From Azospirillum brasilense (GTDB lineage: Bacteria; Pseudomonadota; Alphaproteobacteria; Azospirillales; Azospirillaceae): a stretch of DNA of 64,000 nucleotides. Both the position numbers and the translations under genes were made by a program. Numbering within the stretch: position 1 is the stretch's first letter; every line of letters begins with the position of its first letter. The notes below the pieces were generated by a model, which saw nothing but the letters and a program-made list of their open reading frames with translations, searched no databases and was not told the origin of the DNA. Shown in pieces: positions 1 to 8,006 of the stretch. The stretch spans positions 142,715 through 206,714 of the forward strand of contig NZ_CP012918.1 in assembly GCF_001315015.1 (NCBI RefSeq), in the 5' to 3' direction.

Positions 1-1
1 G

Positions 2-499
2 CTCGCTCCCCTGCGCAAGGCCATGGCCCTGCGGAAAGCGGACTCCGGGAATGGTCTGCCGGTCGCCATTCTGCGCGGCGACGGCGAACCGTACGAGGCG
101 ACCGGGCGCGTGCTGTTCTCGGGCATCTCCGTCGATCCCGGCACGGGCGACGTGCTGCTCCGCATCCTCGTCGACAACCCGCGGCGCGACCTGCTCCCGG
201 GCATGTTCGTTCGTGCGCGGGTGCCGCGCACGAGCTACGCCGATGCCCTGACCCTTCCTCAGCAGGCGGTTGTGCGCGTCGGCGGCCAGCCGCAGGTGTG
301 GACGCTCGACGGGAACGATCAGGCCTCCCTCAAGCCGGTGGAACTCGGCGAACTGGTGGACCGCCGCTATCGCGTCCGCGCCGGCCTCGAAGCCGGGCAG
401 AGGATCGTGGTCGAGGGCATGGAGCGCCTGTCCGAGAGCGTCCCGGTGAGCGCGCGTGACTGGTCGGTTTCCAAACCGACCGCCACCACCATGCGCTGA
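2..499 (+). CDS. RND efflux periplasmic adaptor subunit (membrane fusion protein), C-terminal part
   Basis: The reading frame is open from the left window edge, so only the last ~165 residues are visible. They fit the beta-barrel and membrane-proximal domains of AcrA/MexA-type adaptors: a segment reading FSGISVDPGTGDVLLRI, then the LLPGMFVRARV block, and a final region ending in VVVEGMERLSE. Such adaptors join an inner-membrane RND pump to an outer-membrane channel. The gene lies 20 nt upstream of an RND permease start, the usual adaptor-permease order. The downstream permease is broken by a deletion, so this adaptor has probably lost its native pump. The family call is firm; the substrate is unknown. 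Confidence 0.88.
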   Translation, partial: LAPLRKAMALRKADSGNGLPVAILRGDGEPYEATGRVLFSGISVDPGTGDVLLRILVDNPRRDLLPGMFVRARVPRTSYADALTLPQQAVVRVGGQPQVWTLDGNDQASLKPVELGELVDRRYRVRAGLEAGQRIVVEGMERLSESVPVSARDWSVSKPTATTMR

Positions 500-519
500 G
501 CGGACAGGACGATCCCAAC

Positions 520-1803
520 ATGCCTCACTTCTTTATCGAACGCCCGGTGTTCGCCTGGGTCATCGCCCTGTTCATCATCCTGTTCGGTGTGATCGCCATT
601 CCACAGCTGCCGATCGCCCGTTACCCATCGGTGGCGCCGCCGACCGTCAGCATCTTGGCAACCTACCCTGGGGCCAGCCCGCAGACGATGAACGACGGTG
701 TGATCAGCCTCATCGAGCGCGAGCTGTCGAGCGTCAAGAACCTGCTCTACTTCGAATCGGCGTCGGATGCCTCCGGATCGGCGACCGTCACCGCCACCTT
801 CACGCCCGGCACCGACCCGGACATGGCCCAGGTCGATGTGCAGAACAAGCTCAAGTCCATTGAGCCGCGGCTGCCGCAGGTGGTGCGCCAGAATGGCCTG
901 ACCGTGGAGTCCGCGTCGTCGGGCTTCCTGATGATCGTCGGGTTGAAGTCCGATGACGGCCGTTTCGATGAAACCGCGCTCAGCGACTACATGGCGCGCA
1001 ACATCGTCGAGGAGCTGCGACGCATCGACGGCGTCGGTCGGGTGCAGTTGTTCGGCTCCGAGCAGGCGATGCGCGTCTGGGTCGATCCAGCCAAGCTGAT
1101 GGCCCATGGCCTGTCCATGAGCGACCTGACGGCGGCGATCAGCCAGCAGAACGTCCAGATCGCTCCCGGCAGCGTCGGTGCGTCGCCGACGCCGCCGGGC
1201 CAGACCGTGACCGTTCCGCTCACGATCCAGGGACAGCTGACCACACCGGAGGAATTCGCCGGCGTCGTGCTCCGTGCGGCCTCCGACGGCTCGAAGGTGA
1301 CGCTCGGCGACGTCGCGCGCGTCGAACTCGGGGCCCAGTCGTACAGCTTCCTCAACCGGGAGAACGGAAAGGCCACCACCGCCGCGTCCGTGCAGCTCAC
1401 GCCCGGCGGCAACGCGGTGAGAACCGCCGAGGCCGTGCAGGCCCGCCTGGAAGAGCTGAGCAGGACCCTGCCCAAGGGCATGAGCCATTCGATTCCCTTC
1501 AACACCGCTCCCTTCGTGAAGGTGTCGATCGAGAAGGTCATACAGACGCTGGCCGAGGCGATGCTGCTGGTTTTCCTGGTGATGTACCTGTTCCTCCAGA
1601 ACGTGCGCTGCACGCTCATCCCGGCCATCGTCGCGCCGATCGCGCTGCTCGGCACCTTCGCCGTGATGCTGGCCGCGGGCTTCTCGATCAACGTCCTGAC
1701 CATGTTCGGGATGGTGCTCGCCATCGGCATCATCGTCGACGACGCCATCGTCGTGGTCGAGAACGTCGAGCGCATCATGGCCCGGGAAGGGCTGGCGCCG
1801 AAA
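520..1803 (+). pseudogene. RND (HAE1/AcrB-type) efflux permease, truncated to its N-terminal ~427 residues
   Basis: The protein starts as a typical AcrB/MexB permease (MPHFFIERPVFAWVIAL) and runs through TM1, the PN1/PN2 porter region (TFTPGTDPDMAQVDVQNKL) and the TM2-TM4 block ending in the VDDAIVVVENVERIM motif. Homology stops near base 1796-1803. The family is usually about 1030-1060 residues, so roughly 60 percent is missing. The frame continues for ~70 unrelated residues to a stop at 2019. The TM4 motif with its conserved acidic residues is present, but the second half of the pump is gone, so it cannot work. The right flank is the end of an outer-membrane factor gene in another frame, which points to an internal deletion and not to an IS insertion. 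Confidence 0.9.
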
Positions 1804-1966
1804 TTCCCAACGCCAGCTCTACATGGCGCGACAGGCCTTGCTGGACCTGCGCCGCGACGCGTTGGGCAACGCGGTTGCGCTCTACAAGGCACTGGGCGGC
1901 GCGATGGACGACGACGAGCCCGTCACTCCGTCCCTTGGCACCGCGTCACCATCGAACCGTCCCTGA
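1802..1966 (+). pseudogene. Outer-membrane efflux factor (OprM/NodT family), 3' remnant
   Basis: Read in the frame beginning at base 1802, the sequence encodes NSQRQLYMARQALLDLRR and then a block ending NAVALYKALGG, the hallmark C-terminal helix region of OprM-type outer-membrane factors, followed by a short acidic tail and TGA at 1964-1966. About 54 residues remain of a ~480-residue family. The remnant abuts the truncated permease directly. An ancestral adaptor-permease-channel operon therefore lost the permease C-terminus and most of the channel gene in one deletion. It has no start codon of its own and is not expected to be expressed as a protein. Confidence 0.85.
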
Positions 1967-2074
1967 CAAGTCTGTGGCCGTGCATGAAACACCCGAAACG
2001 AAAAGCACCCGACGGCTGACGGGAAGGGTGGAGGGTGGCCATGCCTGAACGGCTTGCCCGCAAGGGCCCTTTGC

Positions 2075-2104
2075 AATATCAATCCATCCGTATGGATTGA
2101 TATT
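2075..2104. promoter_or_regulatory. Perfect 13-bp inverted repeat, probable TetR operator
   Basis: AATATCAATCCAT (2075-2087) and ATGGATTGATATT (2092-2104) are exact reverse complements separated by CCGT. The palindrome ends 20 nt before the GTG start of the adjacent TetR-family gene, a typical autoregulatory operator position. It is much more AT-rich than its surroundings. That the TetR protein binds here is inferred from position and symmetry. Confidence 0.8.
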
Positions 2105-2123
2105 TGGTTTGGGGGAGATTTTC

Positions 2124-2669
2124 GTGGGACGTCTGCCGACGATCGACCGGAACAGGGTCCTCGACATTGCCGAAAGCCTCGTGCTGACGGCGGGCACCGG
2201 CGGCTTGACGATGGATGCCGTTGCCAAGGCCGCCGGCGTCTCGAAAGGCGGCGTGCAGTCGCGCTTCGGCAGCAAGGACGAGCTGATCGCCGCGATGATC
2301 GAACGCTGGGCGTGCGAGTACGACGCCCAGATCACCGCCGCCGTCGGACCGGCGCCGACGCCTGTCGAGGCGGTGCGCGGTCACGTCGAAGCCACCATGG
2401 CGATGGACGCCGCCGGCCACGCCCGGGCCGCCGGCATGATGGCGGCGTTGATCGAGGCCAAACGGCACATCGACAGCACCAAGGCTTGGTACGATGAGCG
2501 GTTCGGCGGGCTGGCCCCCTGTTCCACGGAAGGGCGCCGGGCCAGGATCGCGCTTCTGGCCACCGAAGGGGCCTTTCTCCTGCGCGCCTTCGGCTTCATG
2601 GACTTCCGCGACGAGGACTGGAGCGGCCTCGAGCGCGACCTGCGCGCGCTTCTCGACGAGGGGCTCTGA
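2124..2669 (+). CDS. TetR/AcrR family transcriptional regulator
   Basis: The 181-residue protein has an N-terminal helix-turn-helix of TetR type (around residues 8-50, including LTMDAVAKAAGVSKGGV and the YF-like position replaced in SRFGSKDELI). The C-terminal ligand domain has no recognisable specificity. I chose the GTG at 2124 because GGGGGAG lies 7 nt upstream; a TTG at 2097 would lie inside the palindrome. It is a DNA-binding repressor that probably responds to a small molecule. The nearest candidate targets are itself and the MFS exporter 60 nt downstream on the same strand, both of which would be covered by the operator at 2075-2104. Confidence 0.9.
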   Translation: MGRLPTIDRNRVLDIAESLVLTAGTGGLTMDAVAKAAGVSKGGVQSRFGSKDELIAAMIERWACEYDAQITAAVGPAPTPVEAVRGHVEATMAMDAAGHARAAGMMAALIEAKRHIDSTKAWYDERFGGLAPCSTEGRRARIALLATEGAFLLRAFGFMDFRDEDWSGLERDLRALLDEGL

Positions 2670-2729
2670 GGGAAGGCCTGAGTCTTTCCCGCCGGTACGC
2701 CACGCTCATAACCATCAAGGACTCTTCCC

Positions 2730-4259
2730 ATGTTCCCCGGCACGCGATGGCTGATCCTGGCCACCGTTTCCAGCGCCCTGTTCCTGATCGTCGTCGACAT
2801 GACGGTGCTCTACACCGCCTTGCCGACGCTCACCCGTGAACTGGGGGCCACCGCCTCCCAGAAGCTCTGGATCGTGAACGCCTACCCCCTGGTGATGGCG
2901 GGGCTGTTGTCCGGGTTGGGCACGCTGGGTGACCGGGTCGGGCACAAGCTGATGTTCACGGCCGGCCTCCTCGTGTTCGGCGCGGCGTCGTTCGGCGCTG
3001 CCTTCGCGCCTTCGCCGGCAACCCTGATCGCCGCGCGGACGGTGCTGGCGGTCGGCGCGGCGATGATGATGCCGGCGACGCTGTCCTTGATCCGCCTCAC
3101 CTTCACGGACGCGGAGGAGCGGTCGCTCGCCATCGGCATCTGGGCCGCCGTCGCCTCCGGCGGTGCTGCGGCCGGTCCGGTGATGGGAGGGGCGCTGCTG
3201 GAGCATTTCTGGTGGGGCTCGGTCTTCCTGATCAACGTGCCGGTGGTTGTGGCCGCGCTCGCCGCCAGCACCCTTCTGCTGACCAACCGCCCCGGAGACG
3301 CCGGGCGTCCCTGGGACCTGATCGGTTCGGTTCAGGTCATGGTCGGCCTCAGCGGCCTGATCTATGCGCTGAAGGAAACCGCCAAGCGTGACCCCTCGTG
3401 GGGAATGGCCGTGCTGACGCTGCTCGTCGGTCTGCTCGCCATGGCGCAGTTTGTGCGACGACAGCGCCGCAGCCGCTTTCCCCTGATCGACTTTTCACTC
3501 TTCGCCGACCTACGCTTTTCCGCGGGCGTGGCCACCGCCCTGGCCGCGGCCGCGGCGCTGATCGGGGTGGAGCTGGTGTTCAGCCAACGTCTCCAGCTTG
3601 TGCTGGGGCTTTTGCCTTTCGAGGCCGGACTGCTGATCCTGCCGATCCCGCTGGCCGCTCTGGTCGCGGCACCGCTGACCGGGGCGGCGCTGTCGCGGCT
3701 TGGATCCGCGCGCGTGCTTTGGGGCGCACTCCTGGTGACCGGCTTGGCTCTGCTGGCTTTCCTCGCCAGCCACGACGGTCCGGCCAGACTGTGGATCGCG
3801 GCCCTCACGGTAATGGGGCTTGGGAGCGGCGCCGCGATGACGGCGGCGTCCTCGGCCATCATGCTCTCGGCCCCCGAGGACCGGGCCGGAATGGCGGCGT
3901 CGGTCGAGGAGGTTTCCTATGAGCTGGGAGGAACGCTCGGCATCGCGCTGCTGGGCAGCCTGATGTCGCTGCTTTACACGCGGGCCATGTTCGTGCCGCC
4001 GGGTATTGCGATTGCTCCCGAGGCGCGCGACAGTATTGATGAGGCCCTTGCTCTATCGGAAGAACTGGTTCCATCCCAGGCCGAGCAGGTGATCAGCGTG
4101 GCCCGGGTGGCCTTCGACCAAGCCTTCACTGGTGTCGTCGGCACAGCCGCCCTGATGCTGATTGCCGTCGCCTTCGTCGTGCGTCGCATGCTTGCCGATC
4201 AGGAAGGGGCGAAAGACAACGGTTCTTCGAAGCGACGGGTTGATGGCTGCCGAGGTTGA
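2730..4259 (+). CDS. MFS transporter, DHA2 (14-TM drug:H+ antiporter) family
   Basis: The 509-residue, highly hydrophobic protein resembles SmvA/QacA-type exporters. The N-terminal TM1 motif FLIVVDMTVLYTALPTL corresponds to the DHA motif D1. The motif-A loop GTLGDRVGHKLMF follows TM2, and a GPVMGGALLEHFWWGSVFLINVPV stretch corresponds to motif C and the DHA2 signature. It probably exports cationic biocides or drugs across the inner membrane using the proton gradient. It follows the TetR gene by 60 nt on the same strand with an AAGGA-type ribosome site before the ATG, so repression by that TetR protein is likely. The substrate cannot be read from sequence. Confidence 0.9.
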   Translation: MFPGTRWLILATVSSALFLIVVDMTVLYTALPTLTRELGATASQKLWIVNAYPLVMAGLLSGLGTLGDRVGHKLMFTAGLLVFGAASFGAAFAPSPATLIAARTVLAVGAAMMMPATLSLIRLTFTDAEERSLAIGIWAAVASGGAAAGPVMGGALLEHFWWGSVFLINVPVVVAALAASTLLLTNRPGDAGRPWDLIGSVQVMVGLSGLIYALKETAKRDPSWGMAVLTLLVGLLAMAQFVRRQRRSRFPLIDFSLFADLRFSAGVATALAAAAALIGVELVFSQRLQLVLGLLPFEAGLLILPIPLAALVAAPLTGAALSRLGSARVLWGALLVTGLALLAFLASHDGPARLWIAALTVMGLGSGAAMTAASSAIMLSAPEDRAGMAASVEEVSYELGGTLGIALLGSLMSLLYTRAMFVPPGIAIAPEARDSIDEALALSEELVPSQAEQVISVARVAFDQAFTGVVGTAALMLIAVAFVVRRMLADQEGAKDNGSSKRRVDGCRG

Positions 4260-4592
4260 TGCGTCTGGCGGGCGGCATCCGCGCTTCCCATCAGGCGATC
4301 TCGTTGCCACCGGTTGTAAACGGCGCGTCGACCCAACCCGCGCTTCCAAGATCCAGGCAGAGTTGGAGGCGGCACCGTCTGCCTAAGCCGAGCCGGGAAA
4401 CCCGGCGCGGTTCAGTTGTGGATGTCTGATGCCTGCGGCCACTCTCTCCAGCAGCTTGAAGACGGAGAACAGCGTCACCACGGTCAACGCCTTGATCGTT
4501 TCGCCGATGGTCAACACGCCCGCCGCGTTGTTGCACGGATGGATCTGGTGGGATAGGTCGTGGGCCGATCTTCGTCAGCCGGATTTCCCGCG
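4260..4592. other. Intergenic stretch without a recognised gene
   Basis: I see no convincing coding sequence between the MFS gene and the IS5-type transposase. Short open frames exist on both strands but lack homology cues and good ribosome sites. Part of this stretch probably belongs to the left end of the IS5-type element, but I could not define a terminal inverted repeat. Confidence 0.5.
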
Positions 4593-5561
4593 ATGCCGCA
4601 CAAGGCGAACGCCGCTCGTCGCCATCACATTCCTCGGCCGCGGCGCACAGTGACGAATTGGGCCGAGTACGACGTGGCCCTGCGCCAGCGTGGCAGCCTC
4701 ACGCTCTGGGTCACTGACGAAGTGATCGAGCACTGGAAAGCGGCGCCGCGCCAAACGCCCGGTCGACAGGCGAGCTATTCGGACCTGACAATCACGACAG
4801 CGCTGATGCTGAGGGCGGTGTTCCGGCTGGCGTTGCGGCAGACCGAGGGGCTGCTCGCCTCCATCCTCCAGTTGCTCGGGCTGGAACTGCCGGTTCCGGA
4901 TCACTCCACCATCGCGCGCCGAACCCGGACGGTGACGCTGCCGTCAGTGCCGCGCTCGAGCGGCGAGCCCATTCATCTGCTGGTGGACAGCACCGGGCTG
5001 AAGCTGTGTGGGCCGGGCGAATGGCTGTTTAAGAAGCACGGCACGAAGCGGCGGCGTTCCTGGCGCGCCCTGCACCTCGGGATGGACGCGGGCAGCGGCC
5101 GGATCGTTGCGGCCACGCTGACCGAGCGCGGCATCGATGATGCCTCGCAGGTCGCCCCCTTGCTCGATCAGGTCGCCGAGCCCGTCGCCTCGGTGACCGG
5201 CGACGGCGCCTACGACTGAACCGGGGTCTATGCGGCGGTCCACGAGCGCCATCCCGAGGCCGCGGTGGTGGCGCCGCCACGCCGCGATGCCGTGCTCAGC
5301 AACACGGCCGAAACCGCGCCGACCCAACGCGACCGCCACATCCAGATGATCGCTGAGACCGGGCGGATGACGTGGCAGCGGACCAGCGGCTATAACAAGA
5401 GGGCCGGCGTGGAGAGCCAAATGGCGCGCTGGAAGGGCGTCCTCGGCGAGGGGCTGCGCTTCCATTCTGATCAGGCGCAGGCCACGGAAGTCGCCGTTGG
5501 CGTCCTGGTCCTCAAACGCATGCTCGACCTCGGACGCCCGAACTCCGTCCGCATCGCCTAA
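4593..5561 (+). pseudogene. IS5-family transposase with an internal stop codon
   Basis: The protein begins MPHKANAARRHHIPRPRR, close to IS5-group transposases that start MPYKFN. It carries the DDE fold: the first Asp in HLLVDSTGLKLCG, the second Asp in VTGDGAYD, and a C-terminal YNKRAGVESQMARWK region with the catalytic Glu. Translation stops at TGA 5217-5219 directly after GDGAYD and resumes in the same frame to 5561. The family usually has Arg (CGA) here, so a single C-to-T change explains the stop. The GTG 33 nt upstream is a less likely start. The element is non-functional unless the stop is read through. Confidence 0.85.
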
Positions 5562-5702
5562 GCAAAACGGGGGCTGGGGCAGTCTCTGGCGCTCCTCTCC
5601 TCGCTGCAACACTCCGTCGGACGCCCAAACTCCGTCCGCGTTGCCTGATCATCAACAGGACTGGGGCGATCTCTTGCCCGCTCGCCTCGCTGCATCACGC
5701 CG
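5531..5702 (+). repeat. Imperfect tandem duplication of the IS5-type element's 3' end (period 87 bp)
   Basis: The block from CGGACGCCCGAACTCCGTCC (5531) recurs at 5618 as CGGACGCCCAAACTCCGTCC. The similarity continues over the transposase C-terminal codons, the stop and ~50 nt of downstream sequence. Both copies encode RPNSVR(I/V)A followed by a stop. Two diverged copies of the same IS end lie head to tail, which suggests the trace of two related insertions or an abortive one-ended event. Confidence 0.75.
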
Positions 5703-5805
5703 GTCAGCATCCAAATCCTACGGCCGTTCAACGGACACCGATACACCGCCAACCTCCATGGATTTCCCCAGTGAGCTTTATAGGCTATCTTAAATTTTGC
5801 CCAAC

Positions 5806-5819
5806 TTGACCGCAGTCAA
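5806..5819. promoter_or_regulatory. Dnr/Nnr (FNR-type) box, TTGACCGCAGTCAA
   Basis: This is a perfect TTGAC-N4-GTCAA palindrome. The same motif precedes nirS, nirN, norC and hemA in this window. It lies 191 nt upstream of a 47-residue membrane protein start at 6011, an unusually long distance because a 31-nt hairpin intervenes. Control by a Dnr-type regulator is inferred from motif identity. Confidence 0.82.
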
Positions 5820-5912
5820 CGTTTTTACCAATGCAAGCACTCTATGTTTTCGGAGCTTCAGGATAGGCAAACCTGATCATGCTGCGTTCCTCTCTCCCGT
5901 AGCATGTCCCCA

Positions 5913-5943
5913 GGCCGGCACTCTTTTCCAGAGTGCCGGCCTC
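5913..5943 (+). other. Perfect 13-bp hairpin in the leader of the 47-residue gene
   Basis: AGGCCGGCACTCT (5913-5925) and AGAGTGCCGGCCT (5931-5943) pair perfectly around a 5-nt loop TTTCC. No T-run follows, so it is not a classical intrinsic terminator. CCTCCTCC directly after the stem could pair with the GGAGGA ribosome site at 5999-6004. A role in leader-RNA control is a guess. Confidence 0.6.
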
Positions 5944-6010
5944 CTCCCCCGCCGGTCCAAAGCTCAGCAGCAACACGCGCAGAGCAAACTGCGCCATTGG
6001 AGGAAAGCCC

Positions 6011-6154
6011 ATGTCGTTCACGAATTTTGCTCTCGGTCTTGTCTTTGCCGGCGCCGCCATCGTCATGCTTTTCACCATCTGGGTGGGGCTGATCCTCGGC
6101 CACCATGCCGCTTGGCGTTGGATGGCCCACAAACTCGGATTCTCCAACAACTGA
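6011..6154 (+). CDS. Small single-pass membrane protein (47 aa), Dnr-box associated
   Basis: Starting at ATG 6011, which has an excellent GGAGGA ribosome site at 5999-6004, the protein begins MSFTNFALGLVFAGAAIVML. It has one strong transmembrane helix (about residues 5-30) followed by a short basic, aromatic tail containing GHHAAWRWMAHK. I do not recognise the family. It stands alone between IS relics but keeps a perfect Dnr-type box upstream, so it is probably expressed under denitrifying conditions. The paired histidines could bind a metal or heme, or the protein could be an accessory subunit of a respiratory complex. Both ideas are speculative. Confidence 0.7.
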   Translation: MSFTNFALGLVFAGAAIVMLFTIWVGLILGHHAAWRWMAHKLGFSNN

Positions 6155-6183
6155 GCTATGCGGGGAAATGGGGCACGGTCCGA

Positions 6184-6972
6184 TCAGGCGGCGCTCTGTG
6201 ACGCGGCTTGTGTGGCCTCGATGCCGTTGCGGAACGTGACGCCCTCAATGACCTTGGGCAACAGGTTTTCGCCTTGGAGGCGGCGCCAGGTTTTGGCTGC
6301 GGCGGTGATCAGCTTGAAGACCATCAGCTTGGCGGCTTCCTGCGACAGCGTCCCCTTGGCGCGGATGGTCCCGTGGCGGACGGTGGCGAAGACACTCTCA
6401 ATGGGATTCGTGGTCCGAATATGCTCCCAGTGCTCGGCAGGGAGGTCGTAGAAGGCGAGCAACGCCTCGCGGTCCTTGGTCAGGCATTCGACCGCCTTGC
6501 TGTGTTTGGCCGCATACTCCTTGGCAAAGGTCGCCAAGGCGGCTTCCGCCGTCTCGCCGTCCGGCGCCATCCAGATCTCGCGGAGGTCCTGCTTGATCGT
6601 CGGCTGGACGGACTTGGCGACCTTGTTCAGCACGTTGGCGGTCTTGTGCACCCAGCAGTGCTGGTGCCGGGTGGTCGGGAAGACTTCCTCCAGCGCCTTC
6701 CAGAAGCCGAGCGCGCCGTCGGCCATCACCAGTTCCGGAGGGATGCTCAGACCGCGGGCCTGGAGGTAGGCACCATCTGCCCCGATGTGGACGTAGCGCC
6801 GCGCCGACAGGTCGCGCTTTTGCCAGCGTGTGTAGTCGGCCGCCCAATCCTCCTTCAGCCGGACGATCACGGATGGCGACAGGTTCGGGGCGTCCTTGCC
6901 GAGCAAGTCGCTGTGCGTGTCGTGGAAATCGCCGGGGGAGACGCCGCCCAGGTACAACACCGGCAACAGGGC
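6184..6972 (-). pseudogene. IS256-family (mutator) transposase, N-terminally truncated
   Basis: About 260 residues of the C-terminal two thirds remain. They include the region around VHIGADGAYLQARG, the mutator-family motif MADGALGFWKALEEVFPTTRHQHCWVHKTANVLN, and the closing MVFKLITAAAKTWRRL. The family is about 400 residues. The N-terminal portion, with the first catalytic Asp region, is cut off near base 6970, where IS110-type sequence begins on the other strand. The element is dead, and the second catalytic Asp and the C-terminal Glu region are the only active-site parts left. Confidence 0.88.
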
Positions 6973-7795
6973 ATCCAGGCTTCTGGATGCGCCGCAAGGA
7001 GCATGTGCGGCCCTACGTCAAAGCGCAGAAGAACGACGACCGTGACGCCGAGGCGATCGCCGAAGCGGCCACCCGGCCGACGATGCGCTTCGTGCCGGTG
7101 AAGAGCGCCGTTCAGGCGGATATGCAAGCCCTCCACCGAGCGCGCGAGCGGCTGGCATCGGACGCACGGCGCTGATCAACCATGTCCGCGCCTTGCTGCT
7201 GGAACGCGGGCAGGCTATTCCGCAGGGGCGCCGCAAGGCGGCGGAGCGGGTGGCCGCCCTCCTCGACGGCGACAGCTCCAGCCTGAGCCCCCGCATCCGG
7301 GACCTGCTGGCCGAACTGCAGGCGGAATGGCAGGCGCTGGACGAACGGATCGCCGCCTTCGATGCCGAGTTCGCCGCCACGGCCCGGCAGGAGGAAGCGG
7401 CGCGGCGCTTGGCCACCGTTCCGGAAATCGGCCCGATCAACGCCACGGCTCTGGCCGCTGCAGTGGGCGACGTCTGCGCGTTCGAGCACGGTCGCGATCT
7501 TGCGGCGTGGCTGGGGCTGGTTCCCCGTCAGGTTAGCACCGGCGGCAAGACACGGTTGCGCGGGATCTCCAAGCGCGGCAACCGCTATCTGCGCAAGAAT
7601 CTGATTCATGACGCCCGCGCCGTTCTGCCCCATCTGGCCGAAAGCGCCACACCGATTGGCCGTTGGGTGAAGGGACTGTTGGCCGGGGTCCACAAGAATA
7701 CGGTGGTGGTGGCGCTGGCCAACAAGCTGGCGCGGATCGCCTGGGCGGTGCTGGTGCATGGAACGACCTATGAGGCGCGTCATGCGACCGTCTGA
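6973..7795 (+). pseudogene. IS110-family transposase, 5'-truncated and frameshifted
   Basis: The upstream frame carries the IS110 signature KAQKNDDRDAEAIAEAATRP (RuvC-like DEDD catalytic region) up to ERLASD. After one net frameshift near base 7162 the next frame continues RTALINHVRALLLERG and then the C-terminal transposase_20 domain (TVPEIGPINATALAAAVGD, AAWLGLVPRQVSTGGKTRL). The first ~75 residues are missing at the junction with the IS256 relic. Truncation plus frameshift makes it non-functional. Confidence 0.85.
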
Positions 7796-7926
7796 ACGCT
7801 TCCTTCAGCGCACCGGATATCCGTGAACGATGATCCGCCGAACGCCTCGGCAAAAACGAGGCCTTTGGGATAAGAAAGGACTTGTCGTTCGTCAATTGCC
7901 CGTTCCTGAGCCGTTGTATTGCGCTA

Positions 7927-7940
7927 TTGACCATCGTCAA
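7927..7940. promoter_or_regulatory. Dnr/Nnr box upstream of nirS, TTGACCATCGTCAA
   Basis: This is a perfect TTGAC-N4-GTCAA palindrome centred about 73 nt before the nirS start codon. The spacing allows activation from about -41.5 with a ~30-nt untranslated leader. It matches the placement of NO-responsive Dnr sites in other nirS promoters. Confidence 0.92.
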
Positions 7941-8006
7941 GGTTTTGCACGAAGTGACTCGCTTAAGACATTACACCGTAATGGAATACTGTTCTGGAGT
8001 ATAATT

